From an uncultured Oscillospiraceae bacterium (GTDB lineage Bacteria > Bacillota > Clostridia > Oscillospirales > Oscillospiraceae): DNA of 25,303 nucleotides. The stretch spans positions 1 through 25,303 of the forward strand of contig CAJUPW010000016.1 of assembly GCA_910588635.1 (NCBI GenBank). Reading direction: 5' to 3'. This document shows positions 7,148 through 14,675 of the stretch, in pieces; the stretch's first letter is position 1, and each line of letters starts with the position of its first letter. The translations under genes were made by a program, and so were the position numbers. The notes beneath the pieces are model-generated. The model saw only the letters and a program-made list of their open reading frames with translations, had not been told where the DNA came from and ran no database searches.

Positions 7148-9001
7148 ATGAAGATAAAACGCACCATTGCCGCCGCTCTGGCGGTCTGCCTCACCCTTGC
7201 GTTGGCTCTGCCCGCCTCGGCGGCGGGGAATACCGCCGATCTGGACGAGGCCGTCCAGGCAGTAACCGCCCTGGGCATTATGAACGGGGATGGCAGCGGC
7301 GACCTGAAGCTGTCCCGGAAGGTGACCCGGGCTGAGTTTGTCACCATGGCCATCAAAGCCACGCCCAACAGAGACGGGGTGGGGCAGGCGGCGACCTCCC
7401 CCTACCCGGACGTGCCCCGAAGCCACTGGGCCTCCGGCTATGTGGAGGCGGCGGTAAGCCGGGGAATGGTCACCGCGTTCAGCGACGGCACCTTCCGCCC
7501 CGACCGGGAGATCAGTCTGGCTGAGGCAGCCTCCATGGTTCTCTCTCTGCTGGGCTACGGCCCCGGCGACTTCTCCGGCTCCTACCCCACCGGCCAGCTG
7601 TCCATGTACAACAGGCTGAAGCTGAATCGGGGCGTCACCGCCAGCCAGGCCGCCTCTCCTCTCACCCGTCAGGACGCGGTGTTTCTATTCTATAATCTGC
7701 TCTCCGCAAAGACGAAGGAAGATATGCCCTACATCCAGCAGCTGGGCCACAGCCTGGACGCCTCGGGCAAGCCGGACCTGGTCTCCCTCATCAACGGCCA
7801 GATGGAGGGTCCCATCATAGCCCAGAGCGGCTGGCGGTCCTCCCTCCCCTTCTCCCCCGCCAAGTTCTACCGCAACGGCAGCGCGGCTGCCGCCTCAGCC
7901 GTCCAGGATTATGACATTGTCTACTGGAACGCCTCCATGGGCGCCGTCTGGGCCTACGCCAAGAAGGCCACCGGCCCCATTCAAGCTATTGCACCCTCGG
8001 GCGCGGCGCCCGCCTCGGTAACGGTAGCGGGCCGGACATACAGCATTGAGACCTCCGCCGCTGCCTACGCCCTGTCCGACCTGGGCCAGTACCACCTGGG
8101 GGACACCGTCACCCTTCTGCTGGGCCGAAGCGGCGGCGTGGCCGCCGTGGCCGATGTGTCCGCCAGCGCCGGCGAGCGGGTAGGCGTGGTGACGGCGGTG
8201 GAAAGGTCCTCCTACCCCGACGGCTCCGGCGGCACCTACTCCGCCCATACCGTCACCCTGCTGGCCACCGACGGGCAAACCTACCAGTACCAGACGCAAG
8301 GCAGCTACAAAACCGGCTCTCTGGTCCGGGCCACTGTGGCCGCCCAGGGCGGACAGGTCACGCTCCGGGGTCTGAACAGCGCCTCCCTGTCCGGCAAGGT
8401 GAACAAGGAGGGCACAAGGCTGGACAAGTACGCCTTTGCCCAGGAAGCGGAAATTCTGGACATCAGCGAGGGACGGGGCGCGGTCCTCTACCCCAGCCGT
8501 CTGGCCGGACTGAGCCTGGACCACAGCGATATTAAATATTACTCCCTCAACCCCCAGGGGGAGATTGAGACCCTGATCCTCAACGATGTCACCGGCGACG
8601 CCTACCAGTACGGCATCATCACCCGCTTTGAGGAGACGGGCGAGGGCATGAACCGATTCTGCTCCTACCAGTACGACGTAGGCGGCGTGAGCTACACCCT
8701 CTCCGGCTCCACCCGCTTCCAGGCCGTCGGCGGGCCTGTCCGCATCCTGGGCGACCTGGCCAGCCCGGACCGGCTGTACCCCCTCATCCAGGCCCAGGCC
8801 GGGCAGATCGTGGGCAGCCAGTTTGTGGCGGGCAGCCAGAAGTACACCCTGTCCGACAGCGTGGCCGTCTATGAGTTCCGCGGCGGCCAGTATTTCCTGT
8901 CCAGCCTGACCCGGGCAGAGGAGAGCCAAGGTTCCCTCACCGCCTGGTACGACAAGGCGGAATCCGACGGAGGCCGGGTCCGCATTATCGTAATAAAATA
9001 A
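7148..9001 (+). CDS. SLH-domain secreted protein in the efflux operon
   Basis: The 617-residue protein starts 18 bases after the permease stop, with AAAGGA nine bases before the ATG, so it is probably co-transcribed with the transporter. A signal peptide ends near residue 26 (ALPASAAG). SLH repeats follow at about 27-75 (ALGIMNGDGSGDLKLSRKVTRAEF), 84-137 (YPDVPRSHWASGYVEAAVSRGM, FSDGTFRPDREIS) and a degenerate third at about 140-190. SLH modules bind pyruvylated secondary wall polymers. The remaining 420 residues are beta-rich and not recognised. A convergent terminator follows. Its presence in this operon suggests a wall-facing role linked to efflux or envelope stress (inference). Confidence 0.85.
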   Translation: MKIKRTIAAALAVCLTLALALPASAAGNTADLDEAVQAVTALGIMNGDGSGDLKLSRKVTRAEFVTMAIKATPNRDGVGQAATSPYPDVPRSHWASGYVEAAVSRGMVTAFSDGTFRPDREISLAEAASMVLSLLGYGPGDFSGSYPTGQLSMYNRLKLNRGVTASQAASPLTRQDAVFLFYNLLSAKTKEDMPYIQQLGHSLDASGKPDLVSLINGQMEGPIIAQSGWRSSLPFSPAKFYRNGSAAAASAVQDYDIVYWNASMGAVWAYAKKATGPIQAIAPSGAAPASVTVAGRTYSIETSAAAYALSDLGQYHLGDTVTLLLGRSGGVAAVADVSASAGERVGVVTAVERSSYPDGSGGTYSAHTVTLLATDGQTYQYQTQGSYKTGSLVRATVAAQGGQVTLRGLNSASLSGKVNKEGTRLDKYAFAQEAEILDISEGRGAVLYPSRLAGLSLDHSDIKYYSLNPQGEIETLILNDVTGDAYQYGIITRFEETGEGMNRFCSYQYDVGGVSYTLSGSTRFQAVGGPVRILGDLASPDRLYPLIQAQAGQIVGSQFVAGSQKYTLSDSVAVYEFRGGQYFLSSLTRAEESQGSLTAWYDKAESDGGRVRIIVIK

Positions 9002-9011
9002 CAAGTAAGTC

Positions 9012-9039
9012 GAAAGCCCCGCCTGACGGCGGGGCTTTC
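9012..9039. terminator. bidirectional terminator between convergent genes
   Basis: GAAAGCCCCGCC (9012-9023), a TGAC loop, and GGCGGGGCTTTC (9028-9039) form a perfect 12-bp hairpin between the convergent SLH gene and rnfB. The T-rich part lies inside the stem and there is no long U tract afterwards, so it serves both strands symmetrically but may be only moderately efficient. Confidence 0.75.
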
Positions 9040-9092
9040 ACAATCAAGTTCTTTTCGCTTCCGTTTCCCCCTTCGGGGACGTACTCCACTAT

Positions 9093-9893
9093 TTACTCGG
9101 CGCCGGGCACGTGGATAACCCCCATGGGGCACTCCTTCACGCAGATCTGGCAGCCCACGCACTTGTCCTGGTCGATCTTGGCCAGGAAGTTCTCCACGGT
9201 GATGGCCTCCTTGGGGCAGGCCTTGGCGCACTTCATGCAGCCGATGCAGCCGGCGGTACAGGCCTTCCGGGTGTCGGCGCCCTTGTCCTTGTTCTGACAC
9301 AGGACCACGGGCTTACGCTTGTGCTCAGGGACGATGGAGATGACAGCGTTGGGGCAGACGGCGGCGCAGGCGCCGCACCCGGTGCACTTGTCCCGGTCCA
9401 CACGGGCGATGCCGTCCACGATGTGGATGGCGTCGAAAGCGCAAGCCCTGGTGCAGTCGCCGTAGCCCAGGCAGCCGAACCTGCACAGCCCGTCGCCGCC
9501 GTAGAGGCCCTTGACGGCCTGGCAGCTCTGGATGCCCTGGAACTCGTACTTCTTGCCCGTCTTGCCGCAGGTGCCGGAGCAGGCCACCACGGCCTTCATG
9601 GGGGTGGTGGAGCCGGCGGACACGCCCATGATCTCCGCCACCTTGGCCGCGCAGGCGGCGCCGCCAGGGGTGCACTTGTTGACAGCGTTGCCATCCTCTA
9701 CAATACTCTTGGCGTAGTCGGCGCAGCCGGCGCAGCCGCAGGCGCCGCAGTTGGCGCCAGCCAGGACGGCGGTAATCTTCTCCACCCGCTCATCCACGGG
9801 GACATACATGAAGATAGAGGCGGCCACCAGAATCACCGCGCCGATCAGGCCGATAGCTGTGACCAGGATAATGGCGAATAAAATCGGATTCAT
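9093..9893 (-). CDS. rnfB: Rnf complex subunit RnfB, iron-sulfur protein
   Basis: The 266-residue protein has one N-terminal membrane helix (about 5-30). It is followed by the RnfB iron-sulfur motif C49-x2-C52-x4-C57-x16-C74. Four ferredoxin-like clusters come next: C137/C141/C147/C151, C170/C173/C176/C180 (CTGCGACAAVCP), a Cys-rich CTAGCIGCMKCAKACP around 212-226, and C245/C248/C251/C255 (CVGCQICVKECP). RnfB takes electrons from reduced ferredoxin and passes them to the membrane flavin chain. The number of clusters is higher than in proteobacterial RnfB and fits clostridial forms. It is the last gene of the operon, 18 bases after rnfA, and is followed by a convergent terminator. Confidence 0.95.
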   Translation of the reverse strand: MNPILFAIILVTAIGLIGAVILVAASIFMYVPVDERVEKITAVLAGANCGACGCAGCADYAKSIVEDGNAVNKCTPGGAACAAKVAEIMGVSAGSTTPMKAVVACSGTCGKTGKKYEFQGIQSCQAVKGLYGGDGLCRFGCLGYGDCTRACAFDAIHIVDGIARVDRDKCTGCGACAAVCPNAVISIVPEHKRKPVVLCQNKDKGADTRKACTAGCIGCMKCAKACPKEAITVENFLAKIDQDKCVGCQICVKECPMGVIHVPGAE

Positions 9894-9911
9894 ACTACAG
9901 TCCCCCTCCTA

Positions 9912-10532
9912 TCACGATACAACGCCGAAGATGGCGTCTACGATACCGCCGAAGCCCATGAAGGACAGGGAGGTCACAGCGGCGGCCACCAGTGTGATGG
10001 GCAGGCCCTCGAAGCACTTGGGGGTGACGGCCTGCTCCACCCGGCGGCGCACGCCGGAGAAGAGTACCATGGCCACCAGAAAGCCGATGCCCGCGCCGGC
10101 GGCGCAGACGATGGACTCGATGAAGTCATAACCGTTGTCCAGGTTCAGGATGGTCACGCCCAGGATGGTGCAGTTGGTGGTAATCAGGGGCAGGTACACG
10201 CCCAGAGACTTATACAGGGCGGGGACGAACTTCTTCAGGAAGTTCTCCAGCAGCTGAACCAGAATGGCAATGATGAGGATGAACACGATGGTCTGGAGGT
10301 AGCTCATGTCCCGGTCGGTGCCTACGGCCCAGTCGGGGCACAGAATCAGCTTGTAGATGGGCCAGGTGGCGGCGGTGGCCATGACCATAACAAAGGTGAC
10401 GGCCAGAGACATACCCACGGCGCTGTCCAGCTTTTTGGACACGCCCAGGAACGGGCAGATACCCAGGAACTTGGCAAGGACATAGTTGTCCACCAGGATC
10501 ATGGTAAAGAAGATAACAGCAAGCTTCACCAT
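9912..10532 (-). CDS. rnfA: Rnf complex membrane subunit RnfA
   Basis: This 206-residue integral membrane protein opens with the RnfA-typical VKLAVIFFTMILVDNYVLAKFLGICPFLGVSKK. It contains the TNCTILGV stretch with its conserved Cys, which in the family helps bind an iron-sulfur centre together with RnfE. About six membrane helices are visible. The start codon shares one base with the rnfE stop (TAATG), implying coupled translation. RnfA and RnfE are paralogues with opposite topology that form the membrane core of electron and ion transfer. The length is normal for the family (about 190-200). Confidence 0.95.
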   Translation of the reverse strand: MVKLAVIFFTMILVDNYVLAKFLGICPFLGVSKKLDSAVGMSLAVTFVMVMATAATWPIYKLILCPDWAVGTDRDMSYLQTIVFILIIAILVQLLENFLKKFVPALYKSLGVYLPLITTNCTILGVTILNLDNGYDFIESIVCAAGAGIGFLVAMVLFSGVRRRVEQAVTPKCFEGLPITLVAAAVTSLSFMGFGGIVDAIFGVVS

Positions 10533-11209
10533 TACGCATTACCTCCTTCCGCAGCGGGGGCTTCCTTCTTGGGACGAGTGGTCAGCCAGGTGGCCCCGGC
10601 CATCAGGATGCCGAACACGAAGAAGCCGCCGGGGGCGCTGGTCATCAGGGAGAAGGTGTCGATGCTCTCGGGGATAACCCGGATAGCGAAGTCGGCGCCC
10701 AGAGCGGGGATCAGACCACCCAGGCCGGCCATCCAGGTGCCGGAGCCCAGAATCTCACGGATGGAGCCCATCACCACCAGAGTACAGGTGAAGCCGATGC
10801 CCATGCCGATACCGTCCAGAGCGGAGTCGAGGATGCTGTTCTTGGAGGCGAACATCTCGGCCCGGCCAAGAATGATGCAGTTAACCACGATCAGGGGCAG
10901 GTACACGCCCAGGGCTTTATCCAGGTCGGGCACATAGGCCTTGACGATCATCTGCACCACCGACACAAAGCCGGCGATAACGGTGATGTAGCAAGGGATA
11001 CGGACCTGGTCGGGAATGACCTTCCGCAAGGCGGAAATGACGATGTTGGAGCACAGCAGCACGAAGGTGGCGGCCAGCCCCATGCCGATGCCGTTGGAGG
11101 CCATGGTGGTGACGGCCAGGGTGGGACAGGTGCCCAGGACAAGCCGCAGAACCGGGTTTTCGTTCAAAATGCCGTTGGTAAGGATTTTCATTTTACTGTT
11201 TTCACTCAT
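10532..11209 (-). CDS. rnfE: Rnf complex membrane subunit RnfE
   Basis: The 225-residue polytopic membrane protein has the RnfE signature at its start: LTNGILNENPVLRLVLGTCPTLAVTT. The partner Cys motif VNCIILGRAE in the middle resembles the RnfA TNCTILG. About six helices are present, and the soluble C-terminal tail ends in charged KKEAPAAEG. It sits between rnfG (17-base gap) and rnfA (1-base overlap). With RnfA it forms the membrane core through which electrons cross between cytoplasm and outside during Na+ or H+ pumping. All residues look intact and there is no sign of truncation. Confidence 0.95.
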   Translation of the reverse strand: MSENSKMKILTNGILNENPVLRLVLGTCPTLAVTTMASNGIGMGLAATFVLLCSNIVISALRKVIPDQVRIPCYITVIAGFVSVVQMIVKAYVPDLDKALGVYLPLIVVNCIILGRAEMFASKNSILDSALDGIGMGIGFTCTLVVMGSIREILGSGTWMAGLGGLIPALGADFAIRVIPESIDTFSLMTSAPGGFFVFGILMAGATWLTTRPKKEAPAAEGGNA

Positions 11210-11226
11210 CTTGACTCACCTGCCTT

Positions 11227-11772
11227 TCAAGGAATGGCGTTGTACGCCTCAATGGCGGAGCTGACGGCCTTGGCCAGGGCGCGGCTGGAGATGGTGGCGC
11301 CGCTTTCCCCGTCGATGGTGCCGCCGTCCTTGGTAATCTTCAGCTGGCCGTCGGCGGGCTGGCCCACATACCGCTCCCAGTAGGAGGGGGCGGCGGCCAC
11401 CTTGCTGCCGATGCCCTGAGTCTCGCCCTGTTCGGTCACTTTAATCTGCTTGATGGTGCTGTCCGGGGTGAAAGCGACCATGACCGTCATGGTGCCGCCG
11501 TATCCCTTGGAGGTGCTGGTGATGACATATCCGGCGCCGTTGTCGGCGGCGTAGACATCGTCCACATTGTCCACAGAGATGCCCGCCACCGGGGAGAACG
11601 CGCCCTCCGCCTCGGGAAGGAGCTCATTCCGGGCCTCGTTCTGGGCCTTGATGGTGGCCTCCCGAATCACGGGGGCGGTGGCGGCGTTGGTGGCGGCCAG
11701 AGCGCCGGTAATCACGACGCAGATAACGCACAGCACCAAAATGGGCTTGAATACTCGGTTCCAGTTGCTCAT
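11227..11772 (-). CDS. rnfG: Rnf complex flavoprotein subunit RnfG
   Basis: The 181-residue protein has one N-terminal membrane anchor (about 10-30) and an extracytoplasmic FMN-binding domain. The flavinylation motif Dxx(S/T)GAT is present as DGESGAT, with Thr160 the expected site for covalent FMN attachment by ApbE. No apbE gene is in the window. The start overlaps the rnfD stop by ATGA. RnfG relays electrons on the outer face. It is on the short side for the family but has the complete domain, including GIGSKV before the flavin site. Confidence 0.94.
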   Translation of the reverse strand: MSNWNRVFKPILVLCVICVVITGALAATNAATAPVIREATIKAQNEARNELLPEAEGAFSPVAGISVDNVDDVYAADNGAGYVITSTSKGYGGTMTVMVAFTPDSTIKQIKVTEQGETQGIGSKVAAAPSYWERYVGQPADGQLKITKDGGTIDGESGATISSRALAKAVSSAIEAYNAIP

Positions 11773-12710
11773 TTCGCACCCTCCTTTTTCTTTTTGGCAA
11801 TGCCCAGCTTATCCTGCCGGGTGTTGACCTCAATGTAGGGGGTGATCAGGTTCATCAGCAGGATGGCGAAGGACACGCCCTCGTTCATGGTGCCGAATTT
11901 ACGGATCAGCATGGTAACCACGCCCAGGAAGATGCCGGCGATCAGCTTGCCCTTGTCGGTGGTGGGCGAGGTGACGTAGTCGGTGGCCATGAAGAAAGCG
12001 CCCAGCATCAGGCCGCCGGAGAGCAGCTGCACAATGGGGTCCATGCCGAAGCACAGGGACAGGACGGCCACAGTGGCCAGATAAGTAACGGGGAGCACGG
12101 GGCTGATGACCTTGGTGGCAATCAGGTAGATGCCGCCGATAAGGATGGTGAGGGCGCAGGTCTCGCCCAGCACGCCGCCGTGGTTGCCCAGCAGCAAGGT
12201 CACATAGGAGCCGGAGTCCAGGCCGGCGGCCGTGGCCAGGGGGGTAGCGGAGGCCAGAGCGTCCACACCGGTGGCGGGCAGCGGGTAGGCGGCCATCCGG
12301 CTGGCAAAGCCCACAGCCAGGGCGATACGGCCCACAATGGCGGGGTTGGCAAAGTTGTAGCCCAGGCCGCCGAAGAGCTGCTTGATAATCACAATGGCGA
12401 TAAACGCGCCCACAATGGCCATCCACCAGGGGAGGGTGGCGGGCATGTTGAAGGCCAGCAGCAGGCCGGTGACCACAGCGGACAGGTCCTCAATGGGGAC
12501 CTCCCGGTGCATCAGCTTGCAGTAGGCCCACTCGAAGAACACGCAAGCGGCCACCGTGACGGCGGTGAGAATCAGGGAATTGACGCCGAAGATGATGACG
12601 GAGGCGATGAGGGTGGGCGCCAGAGCCAGACACACCCGGCCCATGATCTTCTGGGTGCTGTCCGGGCTGGTAATGTGGGGCGCGGCAGTGACAATCAGCT
12701 TGTTTTCCAT
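11769..12710 (-). CDS. rnfD: Rnf complex flavoprotein membrane subunit RnfD
   Basis: This 313-residue polytopic protein carries APHI near its start, GGLGYNFANPAIVGR, and the covalent-FMN motif SATPLA with Thr156 as the expected attachment site. About eight to ten membrane helices are present. Two starts are possible: GTG at 12713 and ATG at 12710. The ATG is preferred because GGAGGT lies eight bases before it and it shares one base with the rnfC stop (TGATG). RnfD and RnfG carry the flavins used for transmembrane electron transfer coupled to ion movement. The strict overlaps imply one polycistronic message. Confidence 0.95.
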   Translation of the reverse strand: MENKLIVTAAPHITSPDSTQKIMGRVCLALAPTLIASVIIFGVNSLILTAVTVAACVFFEWAYCKLMHREVPIEDLSAVVTGLLLAFNMPATLPWWMAIVGAFIAIVIIKQLFGGLGYNFANPAIVGRIALAVGFASRMAAYPLPATGVDALASATPLATAAGLDSGSYVTLLLGNHGGVLGETCALTILIGGIYLIATKVISPVLPVTYLATVAVLSLCFGMDPIVQLLSGGLMLGAFFMATDYVTSPTTDKGKLIAGIFLGVVTMLIRKFGTMNEGVSFAILLMNLITPYIEVNTRQDKLGIAKKKKEGAK

Positions 12711-14017
12711 CACTTCTTACCTCCATTCTTCATCATGATCTTTGCCAGGGCGATGGAGGGGGCCAGAGGCCGCTTGGCCGGGCAGACGAAGGAACAGGTG
12801 CCGCAGCTCATGCACAGGTCGGCGTTGAGCTCCTGAAGCAGCTCCACATTTCCGTCGTTGTAAGCCTGGACAATTTCCTTGGCGGAGAGCCCCAGAGGAC
12901 AGGCGTTGGTGCAGCGCCCGCAGTGGATGCAGTTGGTGGCCTTGGGCAGCGTGCCCCACTTCTTGGAGAAGGCCATCACCGCATTGTTGTTCTTCAGCAC
13001 GGGCTGGCTCAGATCAGCGATGCAGTTGCCCATCATGGGGCCGCCGTAGAGCACCTTGCCCGGCTCCTCGGTGAAGCCGCCGCAGAAGTCCAGCAGCTCC
13101 TGGATGGGGGTGCCGATGATGACCTCCACGTTCTTGGGCTCCTTGATGACATCACCCTCCACGGTGAGCCGCTTGGTGACCAGGGGCATGCCCGTGGCCA
13201 GATACTTGCCCACGAAAGCCACGGAGGTGACGTTCATCACGATGACCCCCACGTCGGAGGGCAGGCCGGGGAACGGGACCTCCCGGCCGGTGCAGTTCTC
13301 GATGAGAACCTTCTCAGCGCCCTGGGGGTAGCTGCAAGGCAACTCCTTAACCTCCACGCCGGCGGGGACGGCAGACTTCATCTTGGCGATGGCCTCGGGC
13401 TTGTTGCCCTCGATGCCGATGACACACTTGGGAATCTCCAGATACTTCATCACCGCCTGGATGCCGTCCAGAATGTACTGGGTGTCCTCCAGGAAGCAGC
13501 GGTTGTCCGAGGTGATGTAGGGCTCACACTCGGCGCCGTTAATGATGAGAGTGTCGATCTCATCCAGGTTCTTGGGGGCCAGCTTCACCGCCGTGGGGAA
13601 GCCGGCTCCGCCCAGGCCCACCAGTCCGCTGGCCCGGACCGCGTCCTGGAAGGACTTCAGGTCGGTGACCACGGGGGGAGCGATGGAGGGGTCCACCGTC
13701 TGCTTCCCGTCGGGGATGATGACTACCGCCGTCTGAGGGGCGCCGTTGGGGGCAGTGATGGTGATAATGCCGTCCACCGTGCCGGATACGCCGGAGTGGA
13801 TGTCCATGGAGACAAAGCCGCCGGCCTTGCCCACTACGGTGCCCACGCAGACCTGGTCGCACTTTGCCACCTGGGGAGCGGCTGGGGCGCCGATGTGCTG
13901 ACTCATGGACAGCACGATCTTGGAGGGCAGCGGCATCTTCACAGTTTCCTGATTGGAAGTCCGCTTTTCATGCGGGACCTGCGCGCCATGCGCAGATCGT
14001 TTGAGAAATTTGCTCAT
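12710..14017 (-). CDS. rnfC: Rnf complex NADH-binding subunit RnfC
   Basis: The 435-residue cytoplasmic subunit is the first gene of the operon. The start chosen is the ATG at 14017, seven to nine bases after GGGAGGTC; an in-frame upstream ATG at 14149 has no such site and would add an atypical Arg-rich leader. Visible features are a barrel-sandwich/lipoyl-like segment (about 60-85), the flavin/NAD loop GLVGLGGAGFPT (131-142), INGAECEPYITSDNR, and two [4Fe-4S] motifs: C363/C366/C369/C373 (CIHCGRCTNACP) and C402/C405/C408/C412 (CMSCGTCSFVCP). It exchanges electrons with NAD+/NADH. Confidence 0.95.
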   Translation of the reverse strand: MSKFLKRSAHGAQVPHEKRTSNQETVKMPLPSKIVLSMSQHIGAPAAPQVAKCDQVCVGTVVGKAGGFVSMDIHSGVSGTVDGIITITAPNGAPQTAVVIIPDGKQTVDPSIAPPVVTDLKSFQDAVRASGLVGLGGAGFPTAVKLAPKNLDEIDTLIINGAECEPYITSDNRCFLEDTQYILDGIQAVMKYLEIPKCVIGIEGNKPEAIAKMKSAVPAGVEVKELPCSYPQGAEKVLIENCTGREVPFPGLPSDVGVIVMNVTSVAFVGKYLATGMPLVTKRLTVEGDVIKEPKNVEVIIGTPIQELLDFCGGFTEEPGKVLYGGPMMGNCIADLSQPVLKNNNAVMAFSKKWGTLPKATNCIHCGRCTNACPLGLSAKEIVQAYNDGNVELLQELNADLCMSCGTCSFVCPAKRPLAPSIALAKIMMKNGGKK

Positions 14018-14208
14018 GTAAGTTTTCGACCTCCCTAATAACTGCTGCTTTTGCGCTCCACACTTCGTGCGGAGCCAGTCACGGCCTCTGGCTTTACCCT
14101 CTCCGGTCGGGCCGTGTCCTCGCCGGCCGCTTTTGCGGACGCGGCACAAGCGCCGCCGTTCTCTCTTATTGTCCGTTCCAGGACCAGCGGCTGCGCTGTT
14201 GTGAAGAT
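14018..14208 (-). other. rnf 5' leader region
   Basis: About 190 bases separate the predicted rnfC promoter from the start codon. The only clear structure is a hairpin near the gene: minus-strand GCTCCGCAC, GAA, GTGTGGAGC (14055-14075), with one G-U wobble. GC-rich self-complementary stretches follow (GGCCG/CGGCC). No recognisable riboswitch core was found. Open frames here are unsupported by ribosome binding sites. Confidence 0.4.
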
Positions 14209-14237
14209 ATGATACACCCTTTTCTCACAAAGCGCAA
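14209..14237 (-). promoter_or_regulatory. probable sigma-A promoter of rnfCDGEAB
   Basis: On the minus strand TTGCGC (14232-14237) and TATCAT (14209-14214) are separated by 17 bases. TTGTGA half-sites, resembling half of a Rex operator, lie inside the spacer (14225-14230, minus orientation) and, in inverted orientation as TCACAA, just past the -10 (14199-14204). The promoter lies downstream of the structured RNA and its terminators, so rnf need not depend on read-through. Confidence 0.6.
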
Positions 14238-14295
14238 GGTCTTTTGGGCAGCCCCGCTTAATTTTCGTCAAAAAATTTTTGCCTTCCGTTCAAAT

Positions 14296-14334
14296 AAAAA
14301 AGTAAGACACAGCCCGAGAATCCGAGCCGTGTCT
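14296..14334 (-). terminator. second intrinsic terminator after the structured RNA
   Basis: On the minus strand a 12-bp stem (arms at 14323-14334 and 14305-14316, loop GATTCT) is followed by TAC and TTTTTT (14296-14301). Two stem positions are G-U wobbles on this strand but would be A-C mismatches on the other strand, so the terminator belongs to minus-strand transcription. Confidence 0.75.
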
Positions 14335-14476
14335 AAAAAAGGGCTTGCGCAGTTCCTCAATATGCGATACAATAGAGGCACAAGGCAAATTGAGGCAGGA
14401 CGTAAGGTGGTGACGCACCTTACGCCCCTATGCAGGAGACGAGACCTCCTACACAACAGCTTTGCTGCGCCAGCCC
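14335..14476 (-). ncRNA. structured RNA candidate upstream of rnf, family unassigned
   Basis: A consensus promoter (14479-14507) points at this 142-base segment. The RNA 5' end GGGCU-G-GCGCAG (14465-14476) pairs with CUGCGC-A-AGCCC (14341-14352), leaving a single G-A mismatch, and the 3' arm runs straight into UUUUUU. Inside are three hairpins. One is GUAGGAG/CUCCUGC (14432-14452). The second is CGUAAGGUG/CACCUUACG with extra outer pairs (14401-14424). The third is CCUCAAU/AUUGAGG (14355-14395). In two hairpins and in the following terminator, G-U pairs on this strand would be A-C mismatches on the other, fixing the sense strand. It may be a 6S-like RNA, a cis-regulator of rnf, or an undescribed family; no known riboswitch core was recognised. 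Confidence 0.65.
14345..14373 (+). promoter_or_regulatory. promoter-like pair on the opposite strand of the structured RNA
   Basis: TTGCGC (14345-14350) and TACAAT (14368-14373) with a 17-base spacer would start a plus-strand transcript near 14380. That transcript would be antisense to the structured RNA and would lead toward the stalk-domain gene at 14676. The motif lies inside the RNA's stem and loop, so it may be coincidental. Confidence 0.4.
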
Positions 14477-14478
14477 TT

Positions 14479-14507
14479 ATTATACTCGAAACGCCGTCCT
14501 TTTACAA
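14479..14507 (-). promoter_or_regulatory. sigma-A promoter of the structured RNA
   Basis: On the minus strand TTGTAA (14502-14507) and a perfect TATAAT (14479-14484) are separated by 17 bases. The RNA's closing stem begins only three bases after the -10, so the transcript should begin at or within its first G residues. Confidence 0.75.
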
Positions 14508-14518
14508 GGGGCGGTTTT
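14494..14518 (+). terminator. weak terminator-like hairpin, plus strand
   Basis: CCGTCCTTT (14494-14502), a TAC loop and AAGGGGCGG (14506-14514) form a 9-bp stem with two G-U pairs, followed by TTTT. It could end or attenuate the antisense transcript from 14345-14373 before the stalk-domain gene. It overlaps the -35 of the minus-strand promoter. Confidence 0.3.
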
Positions 14519-14598
14519 AAGGGGTTTGTGTCTGTCAGTTGCGGTGTGGGGTATTTTATCCTGCGCCGCTTTTGTTTGCCTTGGCGGAACCGCCCATT

Positions 14599-14623
14599 GG
14601 GGGGCCGGGAAGTCCCGCCCCCC
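14599..14623 (+). other. strong GC hairpin in the leader of the stalk-domain gene
   Basis: GGGGGG and CCCCCC arms flank an inner CGGGA/TCCCG pairing. There is no T tract, so it is not a terminator. A second small inverted repeat (GGCGG-AA-CCGCC, near 14583-14594) precedes it. Its role, if any, is unknown. The rest of 14519-14675 holds nothing else recognisable except the ribosome binding site. Confidence 0.35.
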
Positions 14624-14675
14624 AGGGCTTGAACCGCCGAGGAGACCTGAATTTGAAAGAAGAGAGGTACAAACG

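Noticed and set aside
5804..7426. 540-codon minus-strand open frame opposite the permease
   Set aside because: It is antisense to a well-supported membrane protein, with a repetitive His/Gly/Asp composition typical of reversed coding sequence.
14035..14271. 78-codon minus-strand frame in the rnf leader
   Set aside because: Its start lies upstream of the predicted rnf transcription start, there is no ribosome binding site, and the composition is unlike a protein.
14335..14476. SRP RNA, tmRNA or RNase P RNA identity for the structured RNA
   Set aside because: The conserved core motifs of these RNAs were not found, and the four-helix layout does not fit them.
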